In this document: in pieces, positions 52,501-60,175 of the stretch
Layout: each line of letters starts with the position of its first letter
Position numbering within the stretch: position 1 is the first letter of the stretch
DNA from: Pedobacter panaciterrae
Lineage (GTDB): Bacteria > Bacteroidota > Bacteroidia > Sphingobacteriales > Sphingobacteriaceae
DNA length: 64,000 nt
Assembly (NCBI RefSeq): GCF_013204795.1
Contig: NZ_JABMKW010000008.1
Span: 744,001 to 808,000 of the forward strand
Reading direction: 5' to 3'
Notes under the pieces: generated by a model
Told to the model about the DNA's origin: nothing
The model's input: only the letters and a program-made list of their open reading frames with translations
Database searches by the model: none
Made by a program: the position numbers and the translations under genes

Positions 52501-52618
52501 TGATCCGGAAGTTTCGGGTAGTGGTGCCGGAGTAGGTGGGACGGGTTCTTTTGGTTTTGATAATCTGGGTGTTCCGGCAACCAGAGGGTTTGATTTAGGT
52601 TTAAAATTAACATTGTAA
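49571..52618 (+). CDS. SusC/RagA-family TonB-linked outer-membrane transporter (second)
   Basis: A 1015-residue protein: signal peptide ending VAAQQ (about residue 22), carboxypeptidase-regulatory-like domain (about 24-100), plug (about 110-230) with the SusC signature LYGIRAASGAIVITTKKG and barrel ending FDLGLKLTL. It forms the second SusC/SusD unit with the gene 15 bp downstream. It is clearly different in sequence from the SusC at 41630, so the locus probably handles two glycan products or came from merged PULs. No copy of the 35-bp operator lies upstream. Confidence 0.93.
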   Translation: MKRKLLLLFLCIGLCITHVAAQQITVSGKVTSANDNSPLPGVSVKIKNKSGGSSSDESGNYSISAQTGDVLVFSFIGAISQEVQVTGNKVINVKLAEDSRILNEVAVTAFGVKQEVRGLGFSTQNVKAQDIVDSQQPNIVNALQGKVAGVQITNSSGAAGSSANIMIRGGSSLSGSNQPLFILDGIPVDNSTPVSQGGLVASVAPASNRAIDINPEDIETITVLKGPAAAALYGIRAASGAIVITTKKGSGGAARIVYQNNFSFDHINKLPELQSQFKQGEQGAANATALGSWGPAFSSGEPIYDNLGAIFKNAFAQTHDVSVSGSTDNSHYYTSGSFLEQGSIIDNSTFGKKSFRINADTKVGEKLTVGGSANYIRTDRKYLSQGSFNGIMGALSWPRSLDMKDYLNPDDSQKIINSTGTDNPYWTIDNKPFTSKVNRIIVQGNLDYNPFSFLNFTYRIGTDYYTENFKSVRMPGTLEPNVIKGSIAQSVANNQITTSTAILTGKKKIGADINVSLSVGNNIEVSALQTSTSSALNFIDPTFASINNTKPSDRTTSEDLRRRRIFSWFGDFNVDWKGIAYVNFKGRNDWSSTLPVKDQSFFYPSLSGAVILTDLLKEMGAKSDDRVFSYGKIRAAYSNVGKDAPPYSLTTLLATLTNDFTINPRGFIINSNNAFGNPLLVPEFTRAFEVGADLRFIKNRLGIDVTYYSSKSDNQILQLRTPPSSGSFLATLNGGSIRNKGIEVILNGRPIVGNDFKWSIDVNFAHNTSVVKALPAKIDRIELSDAWAASNVAQGAAFLDGSLFGINGNIWKRNAQGQLLLNNAGYPQVQTALANIGDRNPDFTMGITNTFNYKDFMFSFMVDIRSGGQVFNATENALVRSGLSLKTLDRGTKVFEGIIESTGAQNTIAVPLNQNYYQTIYANQGYDFVEDGSWVRLRYATLSYNMPTKYLGKLKIKGLSFTVTGRNLLLITDYSGVDPEVSGSGAGVGGTGSFGFDNLGVPATRGFDLGLKLTL

Positions 52619-52620
52619 TA

Positions 52621-52626
52621 AGGAGG
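52621..52626 (+). promoter_or_regulatory. Shine-Dalgarno site of the second SusD gene
   Basis: AGGAGG lies 7 bp before the ATG at 52634. A strong SD site is rare in this window and may balance SusD output against SusC. Confidence 0.65.
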
Positions 52627-52633
52627 ACTAATT

Positions 52634-54241
52634 ATGAATACGATATATAAAAAAGGGCTGGTTTGTCTGGTTTTGGTCGCTGCCATTATAGCCCCTTCCT
52701 GTAAGAAATTTCTGGATGTAAATACAGATCCGAATAACCCTACCAAGGTAACAGCAGCAAACAGGTTAGTTGGTGCCATTACCACTTCTAACGGCGCTGC
52801 AATGTGGCGGGGAGGCAGGGAAATTGCCGGCTTAACCCAGTATGGTGTAACCAAACTTTTAACAGGAACCAACCTGAATGCAGAGACCTGGCGCTTTACC
52901 GCAAGCTATTTTGCCTGGCAAAATACGTATGTGTTTACGATGCCAAATTGTATCGATCTGATCAATCTGGGAGAAGAAGAGGGGAGTCCATCTTTTGTTG
53001 GTGCCGGAAAAACTTTATTGGCGATGAACTTTGGGCTCCTTGCCGATCAGTATGGTGCCATTGTAATTGACGAGTTTTATAATGGTAAGACGCAGCTTTC
53101 GTTGACACCTAAAATGCAGGACCAGCAAACCGTTTATCAACGGATAGACAAATTACTGGATGAAGCCATTGTTGCGTTTAATAATCCGACAAACAATACT
53201 ACATTAAATTCTGCAGCGGGTGACATTATATACCAGGGAAATGTAGATAAATGGAAACGTTTTGCCTGGGCCTTGAAAGCCCGCTACCTGAACCATCTTT
53301 CTAAAAAAGGGGCGCTTTATAATTCTACAAAGATTATTGAAGCCTGCGGAAATGCCTTTAATGCCGATGGAATGGATGCCGAATTTCCATATCTGGCTGG
53401 TGCACTGCCGACTGATGAAAATCCATGGTATAGTTGGGGTGGATTTACCGTGCCGGTTGGCTCTACACCAAATGATAATACCTATAATCCAAGATACTTT
53501 GCATGGAGCCAGTTTTTTGTGAATATGCTGACGACATTGCCTGTTACCAATACCAGCCTTCAGGATCCACGGATCAGCAAGATTATGCAGCCAGCCGTTT
53601 CCGACGGCCAATATAGGGGGCTAAGATCTGGAGGCGGCTTGGTTGGGGGACAAGGTATTTTAGCTAATGGGCAGAATGGTGATGCTACAAAAAAGAACGC
53701 GAATGACTATGGGCTTTTTAGCAACAGCGGTTTTTACACCAAACAAACTTCACCCTTCCCCTTCATCACTTACTCTGAAGTGAAATTGATTGAGTCGGAA
53801 GCTCGGTTGAGATCGGGAGATATACCGGGGGCATTAACTGCCTATGAGGAAGGCGTTAAATCTAACATGCGGAAACTTGGAGTTACAGGTGCAGAAATTA
53901 ATACCTATTGGACCGCACAGCTTGCTGATGGCTTAAATGCGCATTTTGCGAACCTGACACAAGGCTTAAGTCATATTATGAGACAGAAATACATTTCATT
54001 GTGTTTAAACCCTGAAACCTGGGTAGATATGCGCAGATCCGATTTTAGTCAGGCCATATACGGGCCTTCACTGGTTAGACCTTTAAACCTGAATACTGTA
54101 ATATTTGATGCCAATAACCCCGCACAGTGGATTAGAGGGATGGTTTACGAAAGTAATGAACAGACCCGTAACCCGGATAATGTTGGAGATAATTCTGAGA
54201 AATATCGATTGCTGACACCACTTTGGTGGGATACAAATTAA
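52634..54241 (+). CDS. SusD/RagB-family lipoprotein (SusD-like 2 type)
   Basis: A 535-residue lipoprotein with the signal ending in APSCKKFLDVNTDPNNPT, a wording typical of the SusD-like 2 family. Other landmarks are SYFAWQNTYVF, the AKTLLAMNFGLLADQYG helix, KRFAWALKARYLNHL, and the late QKYISLCLNPETWVDMRRSDF block. It should bind and deliver glycan to the SusC partner 15 bp upstream. A terminator follows and separates it from the fucosidase gene. Confidence 0.92.
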   Translation: MNTIYKKGLVCLVLVAAIIAPSCKKFLDVNTDPNNPTKVTAANRLVGAITTSNGAAMWRGGREIAGLTQYGVTKLLTGTNLNAETWRFTASYFAWQNTYVFTMPNCIDLINLGEEEGSPSFVGAGKTLLAMNFGLLADQYGAIVIDEFYNGKTQLSLTPKMQDQQTVYQRIDKLLDEAIVAFNNPTNNTTLNSAAGDIIYQGNVDKWKRFAWALKARYLNHLSKKGALYNSTKIIEACGNAFNADGMDAEFPYLAGALPTDENPWYSWGGFTVPVGSTPNDNTYNPRYFAWSQFFVNMLTTLPVTNTSLQDPRISKIMQPAVSDGQYRGLRSGGGLVGGQGILANGQNGDATKKNANDYGLFSNSGFYTKQTSPFPFITYSEVKLIESEARLRSGDIPGALTAYEEGVKSNMRKLGVTGAEINTYWTAQLADGLNAHFANLTQGLSHIMRQKYISLCLNPETWVDMRRSDFSQAIYGPSLVRPLNLNTVIFDANNPAQWIRGMVYESNEQTRNPDNVGDNSEKYRLLTPLWWDTN

Positions 54242-54246
54242 CTGTG

Positions 54247-54279
54247 TAGCCTGCGCTCTAAAAGGGCGTAGGCTATTTT
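54247..54279 (+). terminator. Terminator after the second SusC/SusD pair
   Basis: TAGCCTGCGCTC pairs with GGGCGTAGGCTA (two G-T wobbles, loop TAAAA) and is followed by TTTT. It begins 6 bp after the SusD stop. Confidence 0.8.
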
Positions 54280-54409
54280 ATGGATGCTAATCATCACATG
54301 GTTAGAATTTCGTCGGATAGTTCATGAACTTAACCATTTAGTCTATTTCTTATAGCGTGAATCTCATTTAATTTAGCTTATCCTTTACGTCAGTTATCAC
54401 TCACACAAT

Positions 54410-55909
54410 ATGAAACTTATAAGAAAGCAAATATTTACAACACTTCTATTGGCCGTGGCATGTAATTGCTGTGTTGCCCAATTATTAGTTCCGGCTACAA
54501 AACCTAATTCGGCACAGCAGGCTATGATTAAAAGAGGCTATGGTATGTTTATCCATTTTGGTATTAATACATTTAACAATACGGAATGGTCTGACGGAAC
54601 TTTGCCATTGGAGAGTTATAACCCCACAGATCTTGATCCTGATCAGTGGGTGTTAACTGCAAAAAAGGCGGGCTTTCGTTATGTATTGCTGGTTACCAAG
54701 CACCATGATGGATTCTGTTTATGGGATAGTAAATATACCGCTTATGATGTAGCTTCATCTCCGGTAAAAATGGATGTTGTAAAAGCTGTATCGGATGCGT
54801 GTAAGAAATATGGAATCCAGTTTGCAGTTTACTATTCATTGTGGGACAGGAAAGAACATTCCTATAAGGATAAAGACCCCCAAAAATACATTAACTACAT
54901 GCTGAACCAATTAACAGAGTTGTTTACTAATTACGGAACAATTGGTGAGTTGTGGCTGGATGGAGGATGGGATAAAAAGCCGTCGGACTGGGGTATTGAT
55001 CAGGTTTATAGTTTGGTAAAAAAATACAATCCTAATTGTGCGGTGAGTGTTAACCATACCATTGTAAATGAAGAAGGACAACGCAACTATACGCCTCCAG
55101 CCAACATGACTGAAGATAACAAATATTTCTTTCAGTATTTTCCTTCTGATTTCCGTTTATGGGATCCGGAATTGGTCGCCAAATCAGATAAGAAACAATA
55201 CTTGCACGAAGGGAAATCATATTACCTGCCTTTTGAACATACCATTTGTATCAGTAAGCGATTGAATTGGTTTGAAAAATCAGAGCCACTACCAACCAGA
55301 GATCTAGATGAGCTAGAGGAATTGTTTTACTGGAGTACAGATAATGACAATTGTCTTGTGATGAATGTTCCTCCGGATCAAACCGGACGCATACGTGAAT
55401 ATGTAGCTAATACGGCAATTGGACTGGGTAAAAGGCTTAATCTATCATTGAATAAATTACCTAAAAATGGTAAATTCATTTCAATAAATAAGCCGGTTAT
55501 AGCAAATAGCGTTTGGGATGATAAAAACGGACAATATGAAGGTAATGCTATTAACGACGGGAAAATGAATAGTCGTTGGGCAGCTAAAGATACGCTGGCT
55601 ACTGTCGAAATGAATTTAAATCCCTCAGAGTCGTTTAATAAGATTAGCATATTTGAATATCAGGATACAAAGAGATTACCTGATGGCTTTTCTCAGATAA
55701 GAGTATCACGTATACAACAGTATAGTATCGATATTATGCAAAATGGGCAATGGCGAACCGTTTACCTTTCTGACGAACCTATGGGAGATTGTAAAGTAAT
55801 TAGATTGCCATTGAGTTATAATGCAAGCAAGTTGAGACTAAAAGTACTCAAAGCGACGGCTCCGCCTTCAATTTATGAATTGAGTGTGATTAATATGCCT
55901 GCAAATTAA
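54410..55909 (+). CDS. GH29 alpha-L-fucosidase with C-terminal discoidin-like domain
   Basis: A 499-residue exported enzyme (signal to about residue 24, CVAQ). The GH29 barrel fills about residues 35-350: GMFIHFGINTFNNTEW, LLVTKHHDGFCLWDSKYT, the nucleophile D184 in LWLDGGWD and the aromatic VNHTI strand. Residues about 365-499 form a beta-sandwich of the F5/8 type C kind that may bind glycan. It removes terminal alpha-L-fucose from glycans and supplies the sugar that the operon at 34128-40540 appears to use. The sequence CTTTACG stands 27 bp before its ATG, the same distance as in front of the operon at 34128. Confidence 0.92.
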   Translation: MKLIRKQIFTTLLLAVACNCCVAQLLVPATKPNSAQQAMIKRGYGMFIHFGINTFNNTEWSDGTLPLESYNPTDLDPDQWVLTAKKAGFRYVLLVTKHHDGFCLWDSKYTAYDVASSPVKMDVVKAVSDACKKYGIQFAVYYSLWDRKEHSYKDKDPQKYINYMLNQLTELFTNYGTIGELWLDGGWDKKPSDWGIDQVYSLVKKYNPNCAVSVNHTIVNEEGQRNYTPPANMTEDNKYFFQYFPSDFRLWDPELVAKSDKKQYLHEGKSYYLPFEHTICISKRLNWFEKSEPLPTRDLDELEELFYWSTDNDNCLVMNVPPDQTGRIREYVANTAIGLGKRLNLSLNKLPKNGKFISINKPVIANSVWDDKNGQYEGNAINDGKMNSRWAAKDTLATVEMNLNPSESFNKISIFEYQDTKRLPDGFSQIRVSRIQQYSIDIMQNGQWRTVYLSDEPMGDCKVIRLPLSYNASKLRLKVLKATAPPSIYELSVINMPAN

Positions 55910-55930
55910 TATTTCTGTTCTTATTAGAAC

Positions 55931-56527
55931 TTACATTTTTAGTCGTTTTCTGATCCTACTCAACGAAGGATTAGTTATACCCAAAAAAGATGAGATATGA
56001 TATGCCGGAATCCGCTCAATGATATTCGGATGTTCTTCCAATAATCTAAGGTATCGTTCTTCATGTGAGAAAAACATGAATTCTTCTGCGCGTGTCTGTG
56101 CATAAGCAAAAAATAATTCTGCCAGCAGCCTGCCGAATTTCAGCCAGTTGTTATTGGATTCATAAAGGCTGTTGAGATCTTTATAGGAAATAAAAACAAT
56201 TTCAGAATCTTCCATAGCTTCTATGAAATACCAGCAGGGATTTTGCGATATAAAACTTCTAAAAGAAACAACGAACTGATTCTCGGAGAAAAAGAAAATG
56301 TTTTTATCTGCTTTAGCTTTTGGGTCATGGTAATAAATGCGGAAAATCCCTTTTATCACTAATCCAAGGTCATTGCAAACCATACTCTGCATATTAAAAA
56401 AATCGCCTTTATTGATTTTTCGTGGTTTCCAGAATGCCTGGCCCTCCTCGATGTCTTTATCTGTCAACGCAGCGAAATCCCGCAGATGCTTTGCTATGAT
56501 CTCGTTTTTTTCAGTCATGATTGTCAT
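55931..56527 (-). CDS. Crp/Fnr-family transcriptional regulator
   Basis: A 198-residue regulator (ATG 56527; ATG 56518 also possible). The N-terminal cyclic-nucleotide-binding fold is seen in KPRKINKGDFFNMQSMVCNDLGLVIKGIFRIYYHD and FVVSFRSFISQNP. The C-terminal winged helix is short, with RYLRLLEEHPNIIERIPAYHISSFLGITNPSLSRIRKRL-type wording. It is convergent with the fucosidase gene, 21 bp apart. In Bacteroidota such regulators often control one neighbouring gene; the membrane-protein gene at 56668 is divergent and could be that target. Confidence 0.88.
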   Translation of the reverse strand: MTIMTEKNEIIAKHLRDFAALTDKDIEEGQAFWKPRKINKGDFFNMQSMVCNDLGLVIKGIFRIYYHDPKAKADKNIFFFSENQFVVSFRSFISQNPCWYFIEAMEDSEIVFISYKDLNSLYESNNNWLKFGRLLAELFFAYAQTRAEEFMFFSHEERYLRLLEEHPNIIERIPAYHISSFLGITNPSLSRIRKRLKM

Positions 56528-56667
56528 ATTAATAGATGAAGCGTTTTACTGCTATTAATCCTAGCTGGGAAAACAATTCAAATTTAGGTAAATTACATTC
56601 CATAGCATTTTAACTTAAGTGAAAAAAAATCATTCTGCTTTTTCTGAAACTTGTAAAAAAAAATAAA

Positions 56668-57156
56668 ATGGGATTATCAAATTTAGGCATTTTTCATACC
56701 GTAATCGGTATCATTGCCATCATCGCAGCATTAGCATCTTATGTAAAGTGTGGAAAAATAAACCTCGCAAGCAAAAGTGGGAATACATACTTGGTTGGGA
56801 CCATCATTACATCTGTAACTGCTTTAGGCTTAAGTAAACATGGAGGATTCAATCCGGGGCACGTATTGTCATTACTCGTATTGGTTCTTGTAATTGGCGC
56901 ATTTGTTCTTCACCGCAGAAAAGCGGGGAATAATAAAGCACGATATTTTGAACAATTTTTCCTTTCGTTCAGCTTTTTTCTTTCTATGATTCCTACTGTA
57001 AACGAAACGCTTACTCGTGTTCCGCTAAGCGCGCCACTAGCCAAGGGCCCTACTGACCCCTTGATTGGTAAAACCTTACTGGTTATACTTATTTTGTTTA
57101 TAGCAGGATCTGTATGCCAATATCGACAACAAAAGAAAATCAACAGAGGCGCTTAG
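56668..57156 (+). CDS. Four-helix membrane protein, function unknown
   Basis: A 162-residue integral membrane protein with helices at about residues 8-26, 42-58, 66-84 and 138-155 and a hydrophobic stretch near 95-107. The motif SKHGGFNPGHVLSL near the third helix contains two His residues that could bind haem or metal. It resembles small DUF2306-like membrane proteins, but I cannot assign a family with confidence. It is divergent from the Crp/Fnr gene (140 bp between starts) and convergent with the gene at 57184. Confidence 0.6.
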   Translation: MGLSNLGIFHTVIGIIAIIAALASYVKCGKINLASKSGNTYLVGTIITSVTALGLSKHGGFNPGHVLSLLVLVLVIGAFVLHRRKAGNNKARYFEQFFLSFSFFLSMIPTVNETLTRVPLSAPLAKGPTDPLIGKTLLVILILFIAGSVCQYRQQKKINRGA

Positions 57157-57183
57157 TTTACAGCACTTTCATGGGGGAGGGAG

Positions 57184-57648
57184 TTAAAATGGCCTGAAAT
57201 ATGGTCGGCTGATTAGTGGCGAAAAAGCCCAGGGAACCGATGAAAGTATGATCAAAAGCCCGGCGCTAAACCATAGCGCCATTGTTTTAAACTTTTCGGG
57301 GTCTGTTAGTTTGCGTTTTGCCCTGGCCGATCCGATGGTGATTACAACAATTGCTACTACCATCATTAGGCTGTGCTCCATTCCAAAAAAACGGATTTCC
57401 CTCCGATGAACTGCATCATTGAAATTGTGCAAAAAATAATTGACAATCGGGCTGATGAAGTAAAGCACAAGACCGAAAATAAGTTGTATGTGTGCTATGG
57501 TCGCCGTCCAATGTCTTACGGAATTATCGACCCTGGAGAAACTTCTTTTTGAACTCCAGCCGTTAAAGGCACGAAAAATGGCAAAAAGTAAACTTGCCAA
57601 TACCAGCCAGCGAACCAGAGAATGTATTGCTAATACTGTTGTGTACAT
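57184..57648 (-). CDS. Cytochrome b-like small membrane protein
   Basis: A 154-residue protein with four helices: about residues 5-25, 48-68, 90-108 and 122-142. His residues occur in helix 1 (AIHSLVRW), helix 2 (HWTATIAHIQ) and helix 3 (GMEHSLMM), the spacing expected of a di-haem four-helix membrane bundle. Proteins of this kind are often labelled cytochrome B in Bacteroidota. Haem binding is inferred from those His positions only. Confidence 0.65.
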   Translation of the reverse strand: MYTTVLAIHSLVRWLVLASLLFAIFRAFNGWSSKRSFSRVDNSVRHWTATIAHIQLIFGLVLYFISPIVNYFLHNFNDAVHRREIRFFGMEHSLMMVVAIVVITIGSARAKRKLTDPEKFKTMALWFSAGLLIILSSVPWAFSPLISRPYFRPF

Positions 57649-57712
57649 TTTATATTATTGATCTTATTTATTGGCGGGGCTAAGGTAAAACAAAAGTATA
57701 TTGTATAGTGAT

Positions 57713-57733
57713 CATTCTAAAATGTTTAGAATG
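57713..57733. promoter_or_regulatory. Perfect palindromic operator candidate
   Basis: CATTCTAAA and TTTAGAATG are exact reverse complements (9 bp each) around ATG. The site lies in the 175-bp divergent region, 65 bp from the start of the minus-strand membrane protein gene and 90 bp from the SGNH hydrolase gene. It is short and AT-rich with no T-run, so it looks like a dimeric regulator site and not a terminator. Confidence 0.55.
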
Positions 57734-57823
57734 AATTGCTAAAAAAAGATGTATTGAGTAGTTTGCAAAAAAAAATAGCCATCTGCGGGGGGAAAATCTG
57801 CTAGCACAAATTAATATAAGATC

Positions 57824-59206
57824 ATGAAAAAAATTATACCTGTTTTATTATTGGCTGTTTTAAGTAGCACAACGATAAAAGCACAGTCTCTTCAACCTTT
57901 TGCAGATGGAGATCGAGTGGCGTTTTTGGGAAATAGTATTACAGAGGCAGGATACTACGGATCCAATATTTGGCTGTATTACATGACACGTTTTCCGGAG
58001 CGGAAGATTTCAGTAATTAATGTTGGGATAGGAGGCGATGTTGTAGGGCAAATGAACGACCGTTTTGAGCAGGATGTTTTGCCGAAAAAGCCGAATATTG
58101 TGGTACTTACCTTTGGAATGAACGACAGTGGCTATTCTGAGTTTAATGGAGCAAATGCAGACGAAGCAACAAAACAGCGTGTAGCAAAATCACAAGAGAA
58201 TTTTGTTCTGCTTGCAGGAAAATTGAAGGCTCAATCCAGGATTAAACCTGTGATGATGTCCTCGTCGCCTTATGACGAGACCATGGAAAACAAGAACAAT
58301 TATTTCAAGGGCAAGAGCAAGGCAATGGAGCAGATTATCGCCTTTCAGCAAGAAGCTGCAAAAAATAACAGATGGGCCTATGTAGATCTGTTTCATCCCA
58401 TGACAGAAATAAACGTAAGGGAACAAAAGAAAAAGCCAGATTTTACTATTACAGGACCCGATCGCATCCATCCGGGTAGGGGTGGGCATCTGGTGATGGC
58501 AGCATTATTTCTTAAAAGCCAGGGCCTGGCCGGTAAACCCGTGGCCAGTGTTCACATCGATATAAAGAATGGACTTGTTGAGGCAGAAAATGCAAAGGTT
58601 AATATCAATAAAAAAAGTGAGCAGGGATTAAATTTCATCTATTTTGCCAATGCATTGCCTTTTCCAATAGATTCTGTTAATGGCGTGTGGGAAAACCCAC
58701 AAACGCAGGCAGATGTATTGGCTGTATATCCGTTTATCCAGGAATTCAATCAGGAAACTTTAAAGGTTGAAAACCTGGAAAAAGGAAATTATCACCTGAT
58801 AATAGATGGTAAGAAAATAAGGGCATTTAGTGCTGATACGCTTGCAAAAGGTATCAACATGGCTTTGTTGAGCAATACACCGCAATACCAGCAAGCGGTT
58901 TCGATCATGTACCTTAACGATTTAAGATTGGAGCTGGAGAAAAAGATAAGGGAATATTATTGGTTGCACTTTAACTATTTCAAAGCGCAAAACATGTTAT
59001 TTGATGATTCGCAGCAGGCATTTGAAAAAGTAGCTGAAAAAGCTAAAACAGATTGGTTTGTGAAAAGCAAGATGGGAACTTATCAAACGGCCCGTTTTCC
59101 GGAAGTAAGGAAAATGTGGGAAGATAATATCAGACAATTAACCGAGAGGATCTACCAAGTCAATAAGCCAAAATCGCACCTTGTAGAAATTGTGCAAGTG
59201 AAATGA
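57824..59206 (+). CDS. SGNH/GDSL hydrolase (secreted esterase) with extra C-terminal domain
   Basis: A 460-residue exported protein (signal to about residue 21, TIKAQS). Its SGNH hydrolase domain (about 25-245) has the nucleophile S38 in LGNSITEAG, the block II Gly in GIGGDVVGQ, the block III Asn in FGMNDSG and D213-x-x-H216 in DRIHPGRGGH. The remaining 215 residues hold a beta-rich part and a helical tail, often found in Bacteroidota esterases near PULs. It should deacylate a carbohydrate or other ester outside the cytoplasm. Followed by a terminator. Confidence 0.9.
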   Translation: MKKIIPVLLLAVLSSTTIKAQSLQPFADGDRVAFLGNSITEAGYYGSNIWLYYMTRFPERKISVINVGIGGDVVGQMNDRFEQDVLPKKPNIVVLTFGMNDSGYSEFNGANADEATKQRVAKSQENFVLLAGKLKAQSRIKPVMMSSSPYDETMENKNNYFKGKSKAMEQIIAFQQEAAKNNRWAYVDLFHPMTEINVREQKKKPDFTITGPDRIHPGRGGHLVMAALFLKSQGLAGKPVASVHIDIKNGLVEAENAKVNINKKSEQGLNFIYFANALPFPIDSVNGVWENPQTQADVLAVYPFIQEFNQETLKVENLEKGNYHLIIDGKKIRAFSADTLAKGINMALLSNTPQYQQAVSIMYLNDLRLELEKKIREYYWLHFNYFKAQNMLFDDSQQAFEKVAEKAKTDWFVKSKMGTYQTARFPEVRKMWEDNIRQLTERIYQVNKPKSHLVEIVQVK

Positions 59207-59228
59207 GAAAAATTGAAATCTTTATAGT

Positions 59229-59253
59229 AAAGCCACCCATTGGGTGGCTTTGT
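59229..59253 (+). terminator. Terminator after the SGNH hydrolase gene
   Basis: AAAGCCACCC pairs with GGGTGGCTTT around a 3-base loop and ends in T residues, 22 bp after the stop. It is symmetric enough to also work for the convergent minus-strand gene ending at 59283. Confidence 0.85.
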
Positions 59254-59282
59254 CAGAAGAATAACCCCGAAAATAAAATTGC

Positions 59283-59741
59283 TTAATTCATTGATCTTGC
59301 TGCATCACGTAATGCCTTAATCGCATCATGTGCAGACTTAATCTCTGAGGCCTGGTTGCTAACCGTTTCTAATGCTGTGCCACTAAGCTCACCATTTTCC
59401 AGTGCCATTTTGTAGGCTGCTTTTATAGCATCTTCTCCACGCTCAGCCTCAGAAAGTATGCTGGCACGGTCACTGCCACCAAATAATGATTTTACATCGA
59501 TCCAGGCGCGATGTAGGGTGCCTGCAACGCTGTTGCCTGTTTCCACATCTTCGTCATAACCTGCTACAATCGCAGTCAATTCCTGACTGAATTTACGGCT
59601 CTGGGTACTGTACTCCTGGAATAAGGCTTTCAAATCCACATTTTCATCTTTGATGTCCGCAATAGCTTTTTCAAATCCCGCGATGCGGTCGTTGTTGATC
59701 TCTGTGAGATCGTTTAATACTGATATTGATTTTGTGCTCAT
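59283..59741 (-). CDS. PA2169-type four-helix-bundle (DUF2383) stress protein
   Basis: A 152-residue soluble helical protein. The start VLNDLTEINNDRIAGFEKAI, the middle SVAGTLHRAWIDVKSLFGG and the acidic late helix ILSEAERGEDAIKAAYKMAL are the PA2169/DUF2383 ferritin-like pattern. Function is unknown; family members are stationary-phase or stress-induced in several bacteria. It stands alone between two terminator-bounded genes. Confidence 0.88.
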   Translation of the reverse strand: MSTKSISVLNDLTEINNDRIAGFEKAIADIKDENVDLKALFQEYSTQSRKFSQELTAIVAGYDEDVETGNSVAGTLHRAWIDVKSLFGGSDRASILSEAERGEDAIKAAYKMALENGELSGTALETVSNQASEIKSAHDAIKALRDAARSMN

Positions 59742-59855
59742 GGTAAATGGTTTTAGGGTGGTAGAACAATTGAAAACGCAGGCGGTTTTAAATAAAAAAA
59801 TAAAAAAACACGTTTCCGTTATTATAAGGTATAACTAATATTTTTTAAAAAGCAC

Positions 59856-59886
59856 TTTGTATTACAAAGTAATTTAGCTACCTTCA
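59856..59886 (+). promoter_or_regulatory. Candidate Bacteroidota promoter
   Basis: TTTG at 59856-59859 (-33 box) is followed after 19 bases by TACCTTCA at 59879-59886, a near match to TAnnTTTG. The ATG of the small membrane protein lies 38 bp downstream. Confidence 0.5.
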
Positions 59887-59924
59887 TATTTAAATAATTT
59901 GAAAAATCTTAACCATTATCAATC

Positions 59925-60134
59925 ATGAAAAACAAAGCAGGTAAAATTAGCGGGTTTATCTTAGGGACAGCGGGCTTCCTTTTGATGTTTAAAATGATCT
60001 TCCTTAGAAATATTGCTCCATCAGATGAGCTGGCACCAGGAGTTGTAGTTATCACTGCTGTATTAATTGGATTATTATTTGCCTTTATAGGGTCATTAGT
60101 TCAAAACTATTTTATTAAGAAGAGCACCACCTAA
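59925..60134 (+). CDS. Small two-helix membrane protein
   Basis: A 69-residue protein with two transmembrane helices at about residues 8-24 and 39-57 and a basic tail (FIKKSTT). The hydrophobic part opens IIGFILGTAGFLLMF-like and no functional motif is seen. A reasonable promoter lies upstream. Family unknown, function unknown. Confidence 0.55.
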   Translation: MKNKAGKISGFILGTAGFLLMFKMIFLRNIAPSDELAPGVVVITAVLIGLLFAFIGSLVQNYFIKKSTT

Positions 60135-60175
60135 GTGCATTATCATTCCTTATTGCCTTTTAATTATATGGTAGA

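Noticed and set aside
52489..52872. 127-codon minus-strand frame over the SusC/SusD junction
   Set aside because: Overlaps two well-supported Sus genes and reads as low-complexity Pro/Thr/Ser, typical of an antisense shadow.
53204..53611. 135-codon minus-strand frame
   Set aside because: Inside the SusD-like gene and without any recognisable feature.
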